Positions 23,867-31,247 of a stretch of DNA of 34,746 bases are shown in pieces (position 1 is the stretch's first letter; each line of letters starts with the position of its first letter). Source of the stretch: Erysipelotrichaceae bacterium. GTDB taxonomy: Bacteria > Bacillota_I > Bacilli_A > Erysipelotrichales > Erysipelotrichaceae. Location: NCBI GenBank assembly GCA_017419065.1, contig JAFOMB010000212.1:1-34746 (forward strand), written 5' to 3'. The notes beneath the pieces were generated by a model that was not told where the DNA came from, made no database searches, and worked only from the letters and a program-made list of their open reading frames with translations. Position numbers and translations under genes: made by a program.

Positions 23867-24103
23867 ATGAAAACATTACGTGATGTGGCGATCGGTTCTA
23901 CCTGTGTCGTCAAGAAACTGCACGGGGAAGGCGCGATCAAGAGAAGGATCATGGATATGGGCGTCACCAAGAACGTCGAGATCTATGTCCGCAAAGTTGC
24001 ACCGCTCGGAGATCCGATCGAAGTAACTGTCAGAGGCTATGAACTTTCCATCAGGAAAGAAGATGCTGAGAAGATCGAAGTAGAAACGGAGGAAGGAAGA
24101 TGA
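23867..24103 (+). CDS. feoA: FeoA family protein (second copy)
   Basis: A 78-residue second FeoA domain with GSTCVVKKLHGEGAIKRRIMDMGVTKNVEIYVRKVAPLGDPIEVTVRGYELSIRKEDAEKI. The GDP/PIEV segment is the usual FeoA C-terminal signature. It differs clearly in sequence from the first copy, so the two are not a recent duplication. GGGGG precedes its ATG and it overlaps feoB as ATGA. Confidence 0.92.
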   Translation: MKTLRDVAIGSTCVVKKLHGEGAIKRRIMDMGVTKNVEIYVRKVAPLGDPIEVTVRGYELSIRKEDAEKIEVETEEGR

Positions 24104-26529
24104 GTGTCCGTATAGCTTTAGCCGGTAACCCGAACAGCGGTAAGACGACCCTGTTCAATGCCCTGACGGGTTCCAACCAGTTCGTAGGTAACTGGCCGGG
24201 TGTCACTGTTGAGAAAAAAGAAGGCAAGCTGAAGAAACACGACGATGTCGTGATCACTGACCTTCCGGGTATCTATTCCTTATCTCCGTATACCCTGGAA
24301 GAAGTCGTTGCGAGAAACTATCTGATCGGGGAAAGACCGGATGCCATCCTGAATATCGTCGATGGTACCAACCTCGAAAGAAACCTCTATCTGACTACGC
24401 AGCTGGCTGAACTGGGTATCCCGGTCGTTGTCGCCATCAACATGCTGGACCTTCTGGAAAAGGAAGGCAACAGTATCGATACTGCCAAGCTCTCCAAAGA
24501 ATTAGGCGTCAAGATCGTCTCGATCTCCGCTTTAAAGGGCACCAACATCCAGGAAGCTGCTGAAGAAGCTGTCAAGGCTGCTTCCCAGAAGAAGTCTCTG
24601 CCTGTCCATGAATTCAGTGAGAATGTCGAAAAGGCTCTCTCCGAGATCGGCGATCTTCTCTCTGTTAAAGAGGAAGAAAAGAGATGGTACGCTGTCAAGG
24701 TCTTCGAAAGAGACTCCAAGGTCTTAGAACAGCTGAATCTCTCCGGTGACGCTCTGAGAAGAGCAGAAGAGATCACAAAGAGACTGGAAGATGAAATGGA
24801 TGACGATGCGGAAAGCATCATCACCAATGAGAGATATGTCTATATCGAAAAGCTCTGCAAGGGTCTCTATAAAAAGAAATCCTCTGCGGATCTCACGATC
24901 TCCGACAAGATCGACAAGATCGTCACCAACAGATGGCTGGGTCTTCCGATCTTTGCCCTGGTCATGTTCCTGATCTACTACATATCCATGGTCACCGTCG
25001 GTGCTTCTGCTACTGACTGGGCCAATGACGGTCTCTTCGGAGACGGCTTCCACCTCTTCGGTATCGGCTCCAAAGAGTATAGCGAAGTAGCAGAGGAGTA
25101 TGGCGACGCTGCCAATGTCGTCGACGCCTTCATCGGCCTTGATGAAGAAACTTCCTTAGACGATCTCAAGGCCGCCTATGCGAACATCTCCAAAGACGCT
25201 ACCGCTGACTACACTCTGGAAGATGAAGAGACACTGGAAACAGAAGATGTCACCTACACCTATGCTGATCTGACAGACGCTATGGAAGTCTTCGAGAAAT
25301 ACAACGCCACAGAACCGGATCCGGCTGATTACGGAACCTGGGTCCCAGGTGTTCCGGTACTGGTCGAAGGCTTATTAGACAGTATGAACGCCTCCGACTG
25401 GGTCAAGAGCCTGATCCTCGACGGTATCGTCGCGGGTGTCGGCGCTGTCCTCGGTTTCGTTCCGCAGATGCTGGTCTTATTCTTCCTGCTGGCTTTCTTA
25501 GAGGCCTGCGGCTACATGGCCCGTATCGCCTTCGTCCTCGACAGGATCTTCAGAAGATTCGGTCTTTCCGGTAAGTCCTTCATCCCGATCCTCATCGGAA
25601 CAGGCTGCGGTATCCCTGGTATCATGGCTTCCAGAACGATCGAGAACGAAAGAGACCGCCGTATGACCATCATGACGACGACCTTCATCCCATGCGGTGC
25701 GAAGATCCCGTTCATCGCGATGATCGCCGGTGCGATCTTCGACAACTCGCCGCTTATCTCTACGAGCGCCTACTTCTTAGGCATGGCTTCCATCATCGTC
25801 TCCGGTATCATCCTGAAGAAGACGAAGATGTTCGCCGGACAGCCTTCTCCGTTCGTCATGGAGCTTCCGGCTTATCACTGGCCGACATTGGGCAACCTCT
25901 TAAGATCCATGTGGGAGAGAGGCTGGTCCTTCATCAAGAAGGCCGGTACCATCATCCTCTTATCGACCATTGTCATCTGGTTCTTATCGAGATTCTCTTT
26001 CGTCGGCGGACTGCATATGGTGGAAGAAGATCAGATCTCTGAATCCATCCTAGCAGGTATCGGTAATGCGATCGCCTGGATCTTCAAGCCTCTGGGCTGG
26101 GGCAACTGGCAGGCTGCTGTCGCTTCTGTCACAGGTCTTGTCGCGAAGGAGAACATCGTCGGTACGATGGGTACGCTCTACTCCGCAGAAGGCATGACGG
26201 CATGGCAGGCCATCGGTGCTACCTTCACCAAGGTCACCGGCTACAGCTTCTTAGCCTTCAACCTCTTATGCGCACCTTGCTTCGCCGCTATCGGTGCTAT
26301 GAGAAGAGAGATGAACAACGCCAAGTGGACCTGGTTCGCCATCGCTTACCAGTGCGGCTTCGCTTACCTCGTGTCCTTTGTGATAACGCAGATCGGCGGT
26401 GCCTTCACCGGCAACTTGAACGTCATCGGTCTTGTCCTGGCTGTCGCTGTCGTCGCCTTTGCGGTCTACATGCTCTTCCGTCCGTATAAGGAAGCAGAAG
26501 TGCTGACACAGGACGTCACTGTCAAGTAA
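24100..26529 (+). CDS. feoB: Ferrous iron transport protein B
   Basis: GTP-dependent Fe(II) importer in the inner membrane, 809 residues. The N-terminal G domain has G1 (GNPNSGKT, residues 9-16), G2 (GVTVEKKEG), G3 (DLPGIYSL), G4 (NMLD) and G5 (SALKG). A helical GDI-like region follows to about residue 265. The membrane part carries two Gate motifs (LGFVPQMLVLFFLLAFLEACGYMARIAF and the IGTGCGIPGIMASRTIE block). An acidic extracytoplasmic insertion of about 125 residues (about 303-430) separates the first and second membrane helices. The start overlaps feoA. It is followed by the small Cys-rich protein. Confidence 0.97.
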   Translation: MSVRIALAGNPNSGKTTLFNALTGSNQFVGNWPGVTVEKKEGKLKKHDDVVITDLPGIYSLSPYTLEEVVARNYLIGERPDAILNIVDGTNLERNLYLTTQLAELGIPVVVAINMLDLLEKEGNSIDTAKLSKELGVKIVSISALKGTNIQEAAEEAVKAASQKKSLPVHEFSENVEKALSEIGDLLSVKEEEKRWYAVKVFERDSKVLEQLNLSGDALRRAEEITKRLEDEMDDDAESIITNERYVYIEKLCKGLYKKKSSADLTISDKIDKIVTNRWLGLPIFALVMFLIYYISMVTVGASATDWANDGLFGDGFHLFGIGSKEYSEVAEEYGDAANVVDAFIGLDEETSLDDLKAAYANISKDATADYTLEDEETLETEDVTYTYADLTDAMEVFEKYNATEPDPADYGTWVPGVPVLVEGLLDSMNASDWVKSLILDGIVAGVGAVLGFVPQMLVLFFLLAFLEACGYMARIAFVLDRIFRRFGLSGKSFIPILIGTGCGIPGIMASRTIENERDRRMTIMTTTFIPCGAKIPFIAMIAGAIFDNSPLISTSAYFLGMASIIVSGIILKKTKMFAGQPSPFVMELPAYHWPTLGNLLRSMWERGWSFIKKAGTIILLSTIVIWFLSRFSFVGGLHMVEEDQISESILAGIGNAIAWIFKPLGWGNWQAAVASVTGLVAKENIVGTMGTLYSAEGMTAWQAIGATFTKVTGYSFLAFNLLCAPCFAAIGAMRREMNNAKWTWFAIAYQCGFAYLVSFVITQIGGAFTGNLNVIGLVLAVAVVAFAVYMLFRPYKEAEVLTQDVTVK

Positions 26530-26555
26530 CATAAAAAGAAAGGAGGCTCTTGTCT

Positions 26556-26723
26556 ATGACTCTCGGAGATATCATTGTCTTGGCTTTACTGGCACTGATC
26601 GTCATCATGATCGTAAAGAGCCTGCTGAAAGATAAGAAGAAGGGTGTCCACAGCGGATGCGGAGGCAATTGCGGAAACTGCGCTGCCCACTGTATCCACT
26701 CTCTCCCGAAGAAATTATCGTAA
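26556..26723 (+). CDS. FeoB-associated Cys-rich small membrane protein
   Basis: A 55-residue protein with one membrane helix (about residues 4-24), a basic stretch (KDKKKG) and a cysteine cluster with four Cys (GCGGNCGNCAAHC). This matches the small FeoB-associated Cys-rich membrane protein family, which takes the place of FeoC after feoB in many Bacillota. The Cys set could bind iron or another metal on the cytoplasmic side. A strong AAGGAGG site lies 9 bases before ATG. It ends 26 codons... its stop codon forms the base of the operon terminator. Confidence 0.85.
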   Translation: MTLGDIIVLALLALIVIMIVKSLLKDKKKGVHSGCGGNCGNCAAHCIHSLPKKLS

Positions 26724-26749
26724 GGATGTACAACCGTACATCCTTTTTT
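26722..26749 (+). terminator. feo operon terminator
   Basis: A perfect stem AAGGATGTAC (26722-26731) / GTACATCCTT (26736-26745) with an AACC loop and a T run. It begins inside the stop codon of the last feo gene. Confidence 0.87.
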
Positions 26750-26787
26750 CTTCTTCCTGTCTTCACACATTATTTCTCCGTGTGGGG

Positions 26788-26793
26788 TATAAT
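26788..26793 (+). promoter_or_regulatory. Promoter -10 of the flippase-GT4/RecX-yhaM operon
   Basis: TATAAT at 26788-26793 lies only 10 bases before ATG 26804. The best -35-like box, TTCACA at 26762-26767, is 20 bases away and weak. Transcription would start near 26800. Confidence 0.5.
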
Positions 26794-26803
26794 AGGGATA
26801 CTT

Positions 26804-27823
26804 ATGAACAAGAACACTCTGAAACTGCTGCGCAATACCGCTCTGATCCTCTTGGTCACCATCCTGGCTTCCGCTGTCCTCTTCGGAAAGGACTCGAAGG
26901 AAGTCTTTCAGGAACTGGGATCCATGGATCTTCCGCATATCCTGCTGGCTTTTGCCTGTACGATGCTCTGGGAGCTCTCCAGCGGGCTTTCTCTCACGGT
27001 ATTCTCCCGTGTATTCAAAAAGGACTACCGGGTCTCTGAGGGCTTCTTAAACGCCCTGGTAGCCTCTCTTTTCAACAACATCACCCCGTCCTCTTCCGGA
27101 GGTCAGGTCGCCCAGTTCATGATCTTCCGCAAGCAGGGACTCAAAAGCGATGAATCAGCTGCGGTACTGTGGCTGGAATTCCTGGTCTTCCAGATCGTTC
27201 TATGCATCGGAAGCATCTTTTTCTATCTCTTACGGGCCGATCTCTTCTTAAGAGAGTTCTCGGCTTACAATATCTTCTTCTTCATCGGACTCCTGTTACA
27301 TATCGGTCTGATCGCCGGGATCTTTTTACTGTTACGATCCAAGCGCTTCTATGATTTCATATTCGGAAAGGGCATCCTGATCGGCGCCAAGCTCCATCTC
27401 ATCAAAGATCCGGATAAGACAAGGGAGAAGCTCAACAGAACAGTGAATTCCTTCCAGAAGCTCCTGCACGATCTCAAGGACTATAAGAGTTCCTTCTTCA
27501 AAGCCGGGCTCTGTGTCCTTCCGAGACTGTTTTTCCACTACGGGATCTCCTTTGCGGTCCTGACAGGACTGGGCATCCCGTTTACCCTGGAGAATCTCGT
27601 CACCTGTCTGTCCTTATCGAGTTTCCTGAACGTTGCTTCTGCTCTGGTCCCTCTTCCGGGAGGCAGCGGCGGTGCCGAAGCCTTCTTCGTATTACTTTTC
27701 GGAAAGGTCTATGATCCCCTCAAAGTACGGGCGGGAATGTTGTTATGGCGTTTTTTCAGTTTCTATCTGCTGATACTCGTTGGTGTAATTGCGTACGGAT
27801 ATTATAAAATAAAAGAGAAATGA
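26804..27823 (+). CDS. YbhN/UPF0104 family membrane protein (flippase-like)
   Basis: A 339-residue polytopic membrane protein with about eight hydrophobic segments. The family motifs FNNITPSSSGGQVAQF (about residues 89-104) and LVPLPGGSGGAEAFFVLLFG (about 279-298) match the lysylphosphatidylglycerol synthase-like membrane (flippase) domain also found in MprF. There is no C-terminal aminoacyl-transferase domain. ATG 26804 is chosen because it follows the -10 box; the open frame upstream runs through the feo terminator. The gene shares ATGA with the glycosyltransferase gene, which suggests lipid-linked sugar handling across the membrane. The exact substrate is unknown. Confidence 0.82.
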   Translation: MNKNTLKLLRNTALILLVTILASAVLFGKDSKEVFQELGSMDLPHILLAFACTMLWELSSGLSLTVFSRVFKKDYRVSEGFLNALVASLFNNITPSSSGGQVAQFMIFRKQGLKSDESAAVLWLEFLVFQIVLCIGSIFFYLLRADLFLREFSAYNIFFFIGLLLHIGLIAGIFLLLRSKRFYDFIFGKGILIGAKLHLIKDPDKTREKLNRTVNSFQKLLHDLKDYKSSFFKAGLCVLPRLFFHYGISFAVLTGLGIPFTLENLVTCLSLSSFLNVASALVPLPGGSGGAEAFFVLLFGKVYDPLKVRAGMLLWRFFSFYLLILVGVIAYGYYKIKEK

Positions 27824-29799
27824 GGATCGGTCTTTTTACAGATACCTATCTGCCGAATATCAACGGAGTGGTCACATCCGTCGAAAACCTCCGCAAGTCC
27901 CTGGAGAGAATGGGACATGAGGTCTATGTCGTGTGCACCTATCCGGGTTTTCTTCATGTCGAAAGGGAAGGCAATATCATCCGTCTTCCGGGCATGAAGG
28001 TCAAACAGCTCTACGGCTATTCCCTGGCACAGCCGCTGCACATGATGCTGGTAGATGACATACGGGATCTGCAGCTCGATATCATACACTGCCACACGGA
28101 ATTCGGTGTCGGCCTTTTTGCGAGCTATTGCGCCAAGGAACTCCACATCCCGCTTGTGAGGACGTACCACACGACCTATGAAGACTATACCCACTACATC
28201 AATCCGGTAGACTCCGCGACGCTGGACAGCGGTCTCAAGAAGGCCGTCTCCTATCTCTCCAAGATCTACGGGAACGACTGTGTCAGACTGATCTCTCCCT
28301 CGAAAAAGACCAAGGAACTCCTGGAGTCCTACAACGTGAAGACGCCGATCGACATCATCCCTACGGGAGTGGAGATCGAACGCTTCCGGAAGACAGACCA
28401 TCCTGCGGAACTCTATGAAAGAGTCAGGAAAGAATACGACAGGAAGGAAAACGAGAAGATCTTCCTCTATGTCGGAAGGATCGCCGAAGAGAAGTCCATC
28501 GATCTCCTGTTAAGGACCTTTGCGATCCTGAAAGAGGACGGCTATCCGGACAGGCTCGTCATCATCGGCGACGGTCCGGGAAGAAAGGATCTCGAAGAAC
28601 TCAAGGGGAAGCTGAAACTCGACAACGTCTTCTTCTTAGGTTCCAGACCGAACACCGAGATCCCGGTCTACTATCAGTGCGCGGACTGCTTCCTGTCCGC
28701 TTCCACCAGCGAGACCCAGGGCATGACCTATATCGAAGCCCTCTCCGCTTCTATACCTGTCATGGGACGCTATGATGAAGCGCTGGACGGTCTCATACAG
28801 GAAGATGTCAACGGCTACTTCTTCTCTAATGAAGAGGAACTGGCCGCCAAGATCGAAGGCTTCCTCTCCCTGGAGGATGAGGAAGTGAAAAAGATGAAGG
28901 AGAACGCCTCGAATTCCACCAGAGAATACGACCTGCAGGTCTTTGGACAGAGAGTCCTGGAGACCTATCAGAAGGCCATGGAAGAGTATGACAGCTTCTA
29001 TACCGTCTCCAAGGTGACCCTGAAAGACAACTATGTCGTCATCCGGGTGAAAAACGGAGAAGGGGAAGAAGAGAAGATCTCGGTAGATCTTGACACCTAC
29101 TATCAGGAAGGTCTTAGGAACGGCCAGAAGATCTCCTCGGCCTCCTATGATCACCTGAAGGAGGAAGAAGTCAAGACCCTGGCCTATACCGCGGCCCTGC
29201 GCCGTCTTTCCAATAAGGACTACACCCTGGCCGGTATGAGGAAATACCTCGATACCAGATATGAGATCGCTCTTAAAGACCGGGAAGAGATCATCGCGAA
29301 GCTGAAGGAACTCGGCCTCCTGGATGACAGGAAGTACGCCTATCAGCGCTTTGAATCGCTGAACAGAGCCCTCTTCTCCAGAAGACAGATCGCCTCGAAG
29401 CTGAGAAAGGACGGTGTCCCGTCCGATGTCGTCGACGAGTGTCTGCAGGAGAATCGGAGCGATGAGTCCTGCAAGGCCAGACAGCGGGCCGAGAAGATAC
29501 AGAACTCTCTGCGGAACAAGCCGCTGTCCATGAAGAAACAGCTGATCCTGAAACATCTCGTCTCTGACGGCTTCTCGATCGAAACGGCGAAGGAAGCCCT
29601 GGAGACCCTGGATTTCTCTTCCGAGACCTTTGAAGAAAAGGATCTATTGAAGAGGGAAGCCCAGAAGCAGTATAAGAAACTCTCCCGTAAATACAGCGGT
29701 ACCGAACTCAGAAACCGCCTGTACTATTCGCTTTTATCCAAGGGCTTTGCCCAGGAGAAAGTCTATGCGGTCATCGGAGAAATGGAGGAAGGAATATGA
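27820..29799 (+). CDS. Fusion of GT4 glycosyltransferase and RecX
   Basis: One uninterrupted 659-codon frame joins two unrelated proteins. Residues 1 to about 385 are a complete GT-B family 4 glycosyltransferase, closest in style to 1,2-diacylglycerol 3-glucosyltransferases: FTDTYLPNINGVVTSVENL, HCHTEFGVGLFA, RTYHTTYEDYTHY, FLYVGRIAEEKS, and the E-x7-E pair Glu298/Glu306 in SETQGMTYIEALSA. Residues about 396-659 are a full RecX, a regulator of RecA. They begin with the small N-terminal strand region (VSKVTLKDNYVVIRV) and carry the three-helix repeats (LSNKDYTLAGMRKYL, LGLLDDRKYAYQRFE, FSRRQIASKLRKDGVPSDVVDE). An in-frame ATG (codon 387) could give separate RecX, but its ribosome-binding site is poor. 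The gene is coupled by ATGA on both sides. Confidence 0.88.
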   Translation: MRIGLFTDTYLPNINGVVTSVENLRKSLERMGHEVYVVCTYPGFLHVEREGNIIRLPGMKVKQLYGYSLAQPLHMMLVDDIRDLQLDIIHCHTEFGVGLFASYCAKELHIPLVRTYHTTYEDYTHYINPVDSATLDSGLKKAVSYLSKIYGNDCVRLISPSKKTKELLESYNVKTPIDIIPTGVEIERFRKTDHPAELYERVRKEYDRKENEKIFLYVGRIAEEKSIDLLLRTFAILKEDGYPDRLVIIGDGPGRKDLEELKGKLKLDNVFFLGSRPNTEIPVYYQCADCFLSASTSETQGMTYIEALSASIPVMGRYDEALDGLIQEDVNGYFFSNEEELAAKIEGFLSLEDEEVKKMKENASNSTREYDLQVFGQRVLETYQKAMEEYDSFYTVSKVTLKDNYVVIRVKNGEGEEEKISVDLDTYYQEGLRNGQKISSASYDHLKEEEVKTLAYTAALRRLSNKDYTLAGMRKYLDTRYEIALKDREEIIAKLKELGLLDDRKYAYQRFESLNRALFSRRQIASKLRKDGVPSDVVDECLQENRSDESCKARQRAEKIQNSLRNKPLSMKKQLILKHLVSDGFSIETAKEALETLDFSSETFEEKDLLKREAQKQYKKLSRKYSGTELRNRLYYSLLSKGFAQEKVYAVIGEMEEGI

Positions 29800-30731
29800 G
29801 TAAAAAAGTCATCGATTTCGCGGAAGGGGATCACCTTCACGTCTATCTTCTGATCTCTTCTCTTCTGAAGGGAACGACCAATGCGGGAGCACCGTATCTT
29901 TCTCTGGTGCTGCAGGATGCCACGAAGTCCATCGAGGCCAAGATGTGGGATGTCAAGCAGGAAGTGGAGAAGGAACTCTCTGTAGGCAAGGTCTTCGACT
30001 TTGAACTGGAGATCATCAAATACCGCAACAACCTCCAGGCCAAGGTCATCAGAGTCCTCCCGGTCAATCAGAAGGAAGTCGACATGCAGGAGTATGTCTT
30101 CAAATCTCCGATCGAAAAGGAAACACTGAGAAACAATATCCAGGACGGCATCAACCGTATCAACAACGAGACGATCGCCAAACTGGTCACGGCCATGCTG
30201 AACTACTATGCGGATGACTTTTATGAATACCCGGCAGCTGCCAAGATCCATCATAACTTCATAGGAGGTCTCGCGACCCATGTCTCCGGCATGCTGAAGC
30301 TGGCCTATGCGATCGCCGATATCTATCCGTCTGTGGACAGAGACTATCTGATTGCCGGCGTCATTCTCCATGACCTCGGCAAGATCGAAGAATTCTCTTC
30401 GCCGGTCGTCACCGAGTATTCCACAGAAGGAAAGCTCTTAGGCCATATCTCCATCATGGATGCCCATCTGCTGGAATTCGGCAAGGAACTCAAGATCGCT
30501 GACAGCGAGGAACTTCTCGTACTTCGTCACATGATCTTATCCCACCATGGCCAGAACGAATACGGTTCTCCGGTGCGTCCGGAGACCATGGAAGCGGAAC
30601 TGCTCTACCATATCGACAATATCGACTCCAAGGTCAATATCATGGAGAAGGCCCTGGAATCGGTCAAGGAAGGGGAGTTCACCCAGCGCATCTTCGCGAT
30701 GGACAACCGCGTCTTCTACAAACATAAATAA
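29796..30731 (+). CDS. yhaM: 3'-5' exoribonuclease YhaM
   Basis: A 311-residue protein with an N-terminal OB-fold nucleic-acid-binding domain (about residues 10-90, YLSLVLQDATKSIEAKMWD) and an HD phosphohydrolase domain (about 155-290). The metal-binding pair is His192-Asp193 in ILHDLGK, with HHNFIGGLATHVSGM upstream and LSHHGQNEYGSPVRP and LYHIDNIDSK downstream. It matches YhaM of Bacillota, an Mn-dependent 3'-5' exonuclease acting on RNA and single-stranded DNA. It overlaps the GT4-RecX gene by 4 bases. It precedes an AT-only hairpin and the rplK promoter. Confidence 0.92.
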   Translation: MSKKVIDFAEGDHLHVYLLISSLLKGTTNAGAPYLSLVLQDATKSIEAKMWDVKQEVEKELSVGKVFDFELEIIKYRNNLQAKVIRVLPVNQKEVDMQEYVFKSPIEKETLRNNIQDGINRINNETIAKLVTAMLNYYADDFYEYPAAAKIHHNFIGGLATHVSGMLKLAYAIADIYPSVDRDYLIAGVILHDLGKIEEFSSPVVTEYSTEGKLLGHISIMDAHLLEFGKELKIADSEELLVLRHMILSHHGQNEYGSPVRPETMEAELLYHIDNIDSKVNIMEKALESVKEGEFTQRIFAMDNRVFYKHK

Positions 30732-30753
30732 TCATTGAATTCTCTGATTATTT
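30726..30753 (+). terminator. Weak AT-rich hairpin after yhaM
   Basis: AAATAATCA (30726-30734) pairs with TGATTATTT (30745-30753). It contains only two G-C pairs and overlaps the rplK promoter, so it is a poor terminator at best. Confidence 0.3.
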
Positions 30754-30763
30754 ATAATATAAT
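30735..30763 (+). promoter_or_regulatory. rplK-rplA promoter
   Basis: TTGAAT (30735-30740), a 17-base spacer and TATAAT (30758-30763). A second, overlapping TATAAT occurs at 30753-30758. The predicted transcription start is at about 30770. Confidence 0.7.
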
Positions 30764-30769
30764 TATTCA

Positions 30770-30805
30770 GCGTGGTAGGAGAGCAATCACTCCGTTTTCC
30801 CACGC
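30770..30805 (+). promoter_or_regulatory. Structured leader of rplK-rplA
   Basis: GCGTGG (30770-30775) pairs perfectly with CCACGC (30800-30805), and the inner GGAG (30778-30781) pairs with CTCC (30790-30793). The asymmetric internal loop resembles the layout of an L1-binding site. This makes it a candidate for autogenous control of the L11-L1 operon. The hairpin starts at the predicted mRNA 5' end. Confidence 0.5.
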
Positions 30806-30825
30806 AAGCCAAAGGAGGAAATAAC

Positions 30826-31245
30826 ATGGCTAAGAAGAAAGTTGCAAAAGTTTGTAAGCTTCAGTTCATGGCTGGTCAGGCAAAACCGGGACCGGCACTC
30901 GCTTCGGCAGGTATCAACATGCCTCAGTTCTGCACACAGTTCAATGATCAGACCAAGAGCAGAATGGGTGATGTCGTTCCTGTTGTCATCACGGCTTATG
31001 AAGACAAGTCCTTTGAATTTGTCATCAAGACCACTCCGGCTGCCTTCCTGTTAAAGAAAGCAGCAGGCATCTCCAAAGCTTCCGGAACACCGAATACCGT
31101 CACAGCCGGTACGATCACGAAAGCTCAGTTAAGAGAGATCGCCGAATACAAGATGCCGGACCTCAATGCGAATGATGTAGAAGCTGCGATGAAGATCATT
31201 GCAGGTACTGCCAGAAACATGGGCATCAAGGTAGAAGGAGAGTAG
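30826..31245 (+). CDS. rplK: 50S ribosomal protein L11
   Basis: L11 forms the GTPase-associated centre with 23S rRNA. The 139-residue protein has the C-terminal RNA-binding domain ending GTARNMGIKVEG. In the N-terminal domain the usual GKATPAPPVGPALG segment reads GQAKPGPALASAG, about four residues shorter. The chosen start is ATG 30826 with AAAGGAGG 8 bases upstream; the open frame further up lies in the structured leader. Two bases separate it from rplA. Confidence 0.96.
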   Translation: MAKKKVAKVCKLQFMAGQAKPGPALASAGINMPQFCTQFNDQTKSRMGDVVPVVITAYEDKSFEFVIKTTPAAFLLKKAAGISKASGTPNTVTAGTITKAQLREIAEYKMPDLNANDVEAAMKIIAGTARNMGIKVEGE

Positions 31246-31247
31246 TC

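Noticed and set aside
23641..24103. Two feoA genes as a recent tandem duplication
   Set aside because: The two proteins share the fold motifs but little sequence identity, so they diverged long ago.
26657..26803. Upstream extension of the flippase-like protein
   Set aside because: The extra 49 codons run through the Cys-rich feo gene end, a terminator and the promoter -10 box.
27802..28401. Minus-strand open frame of 199 codons
   Set aside because: It is antisense to the GT4 gene and has no supporting motif or promoter.
28636..29556. Long minus-strand open frame of 306 codons
   Set aside because: It lies wholly inside the GT4-RecX gene on the other strand, has no ribosome-binding site, and its sequence resembles no family. 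It is a by-product of codon bias.
30772..30825. Upstream extension of L11
   Set aside because: It lies in the leader hairpin; the ATG at 30826 has an excellent ribosome-binding site and gives the family N-terminus.
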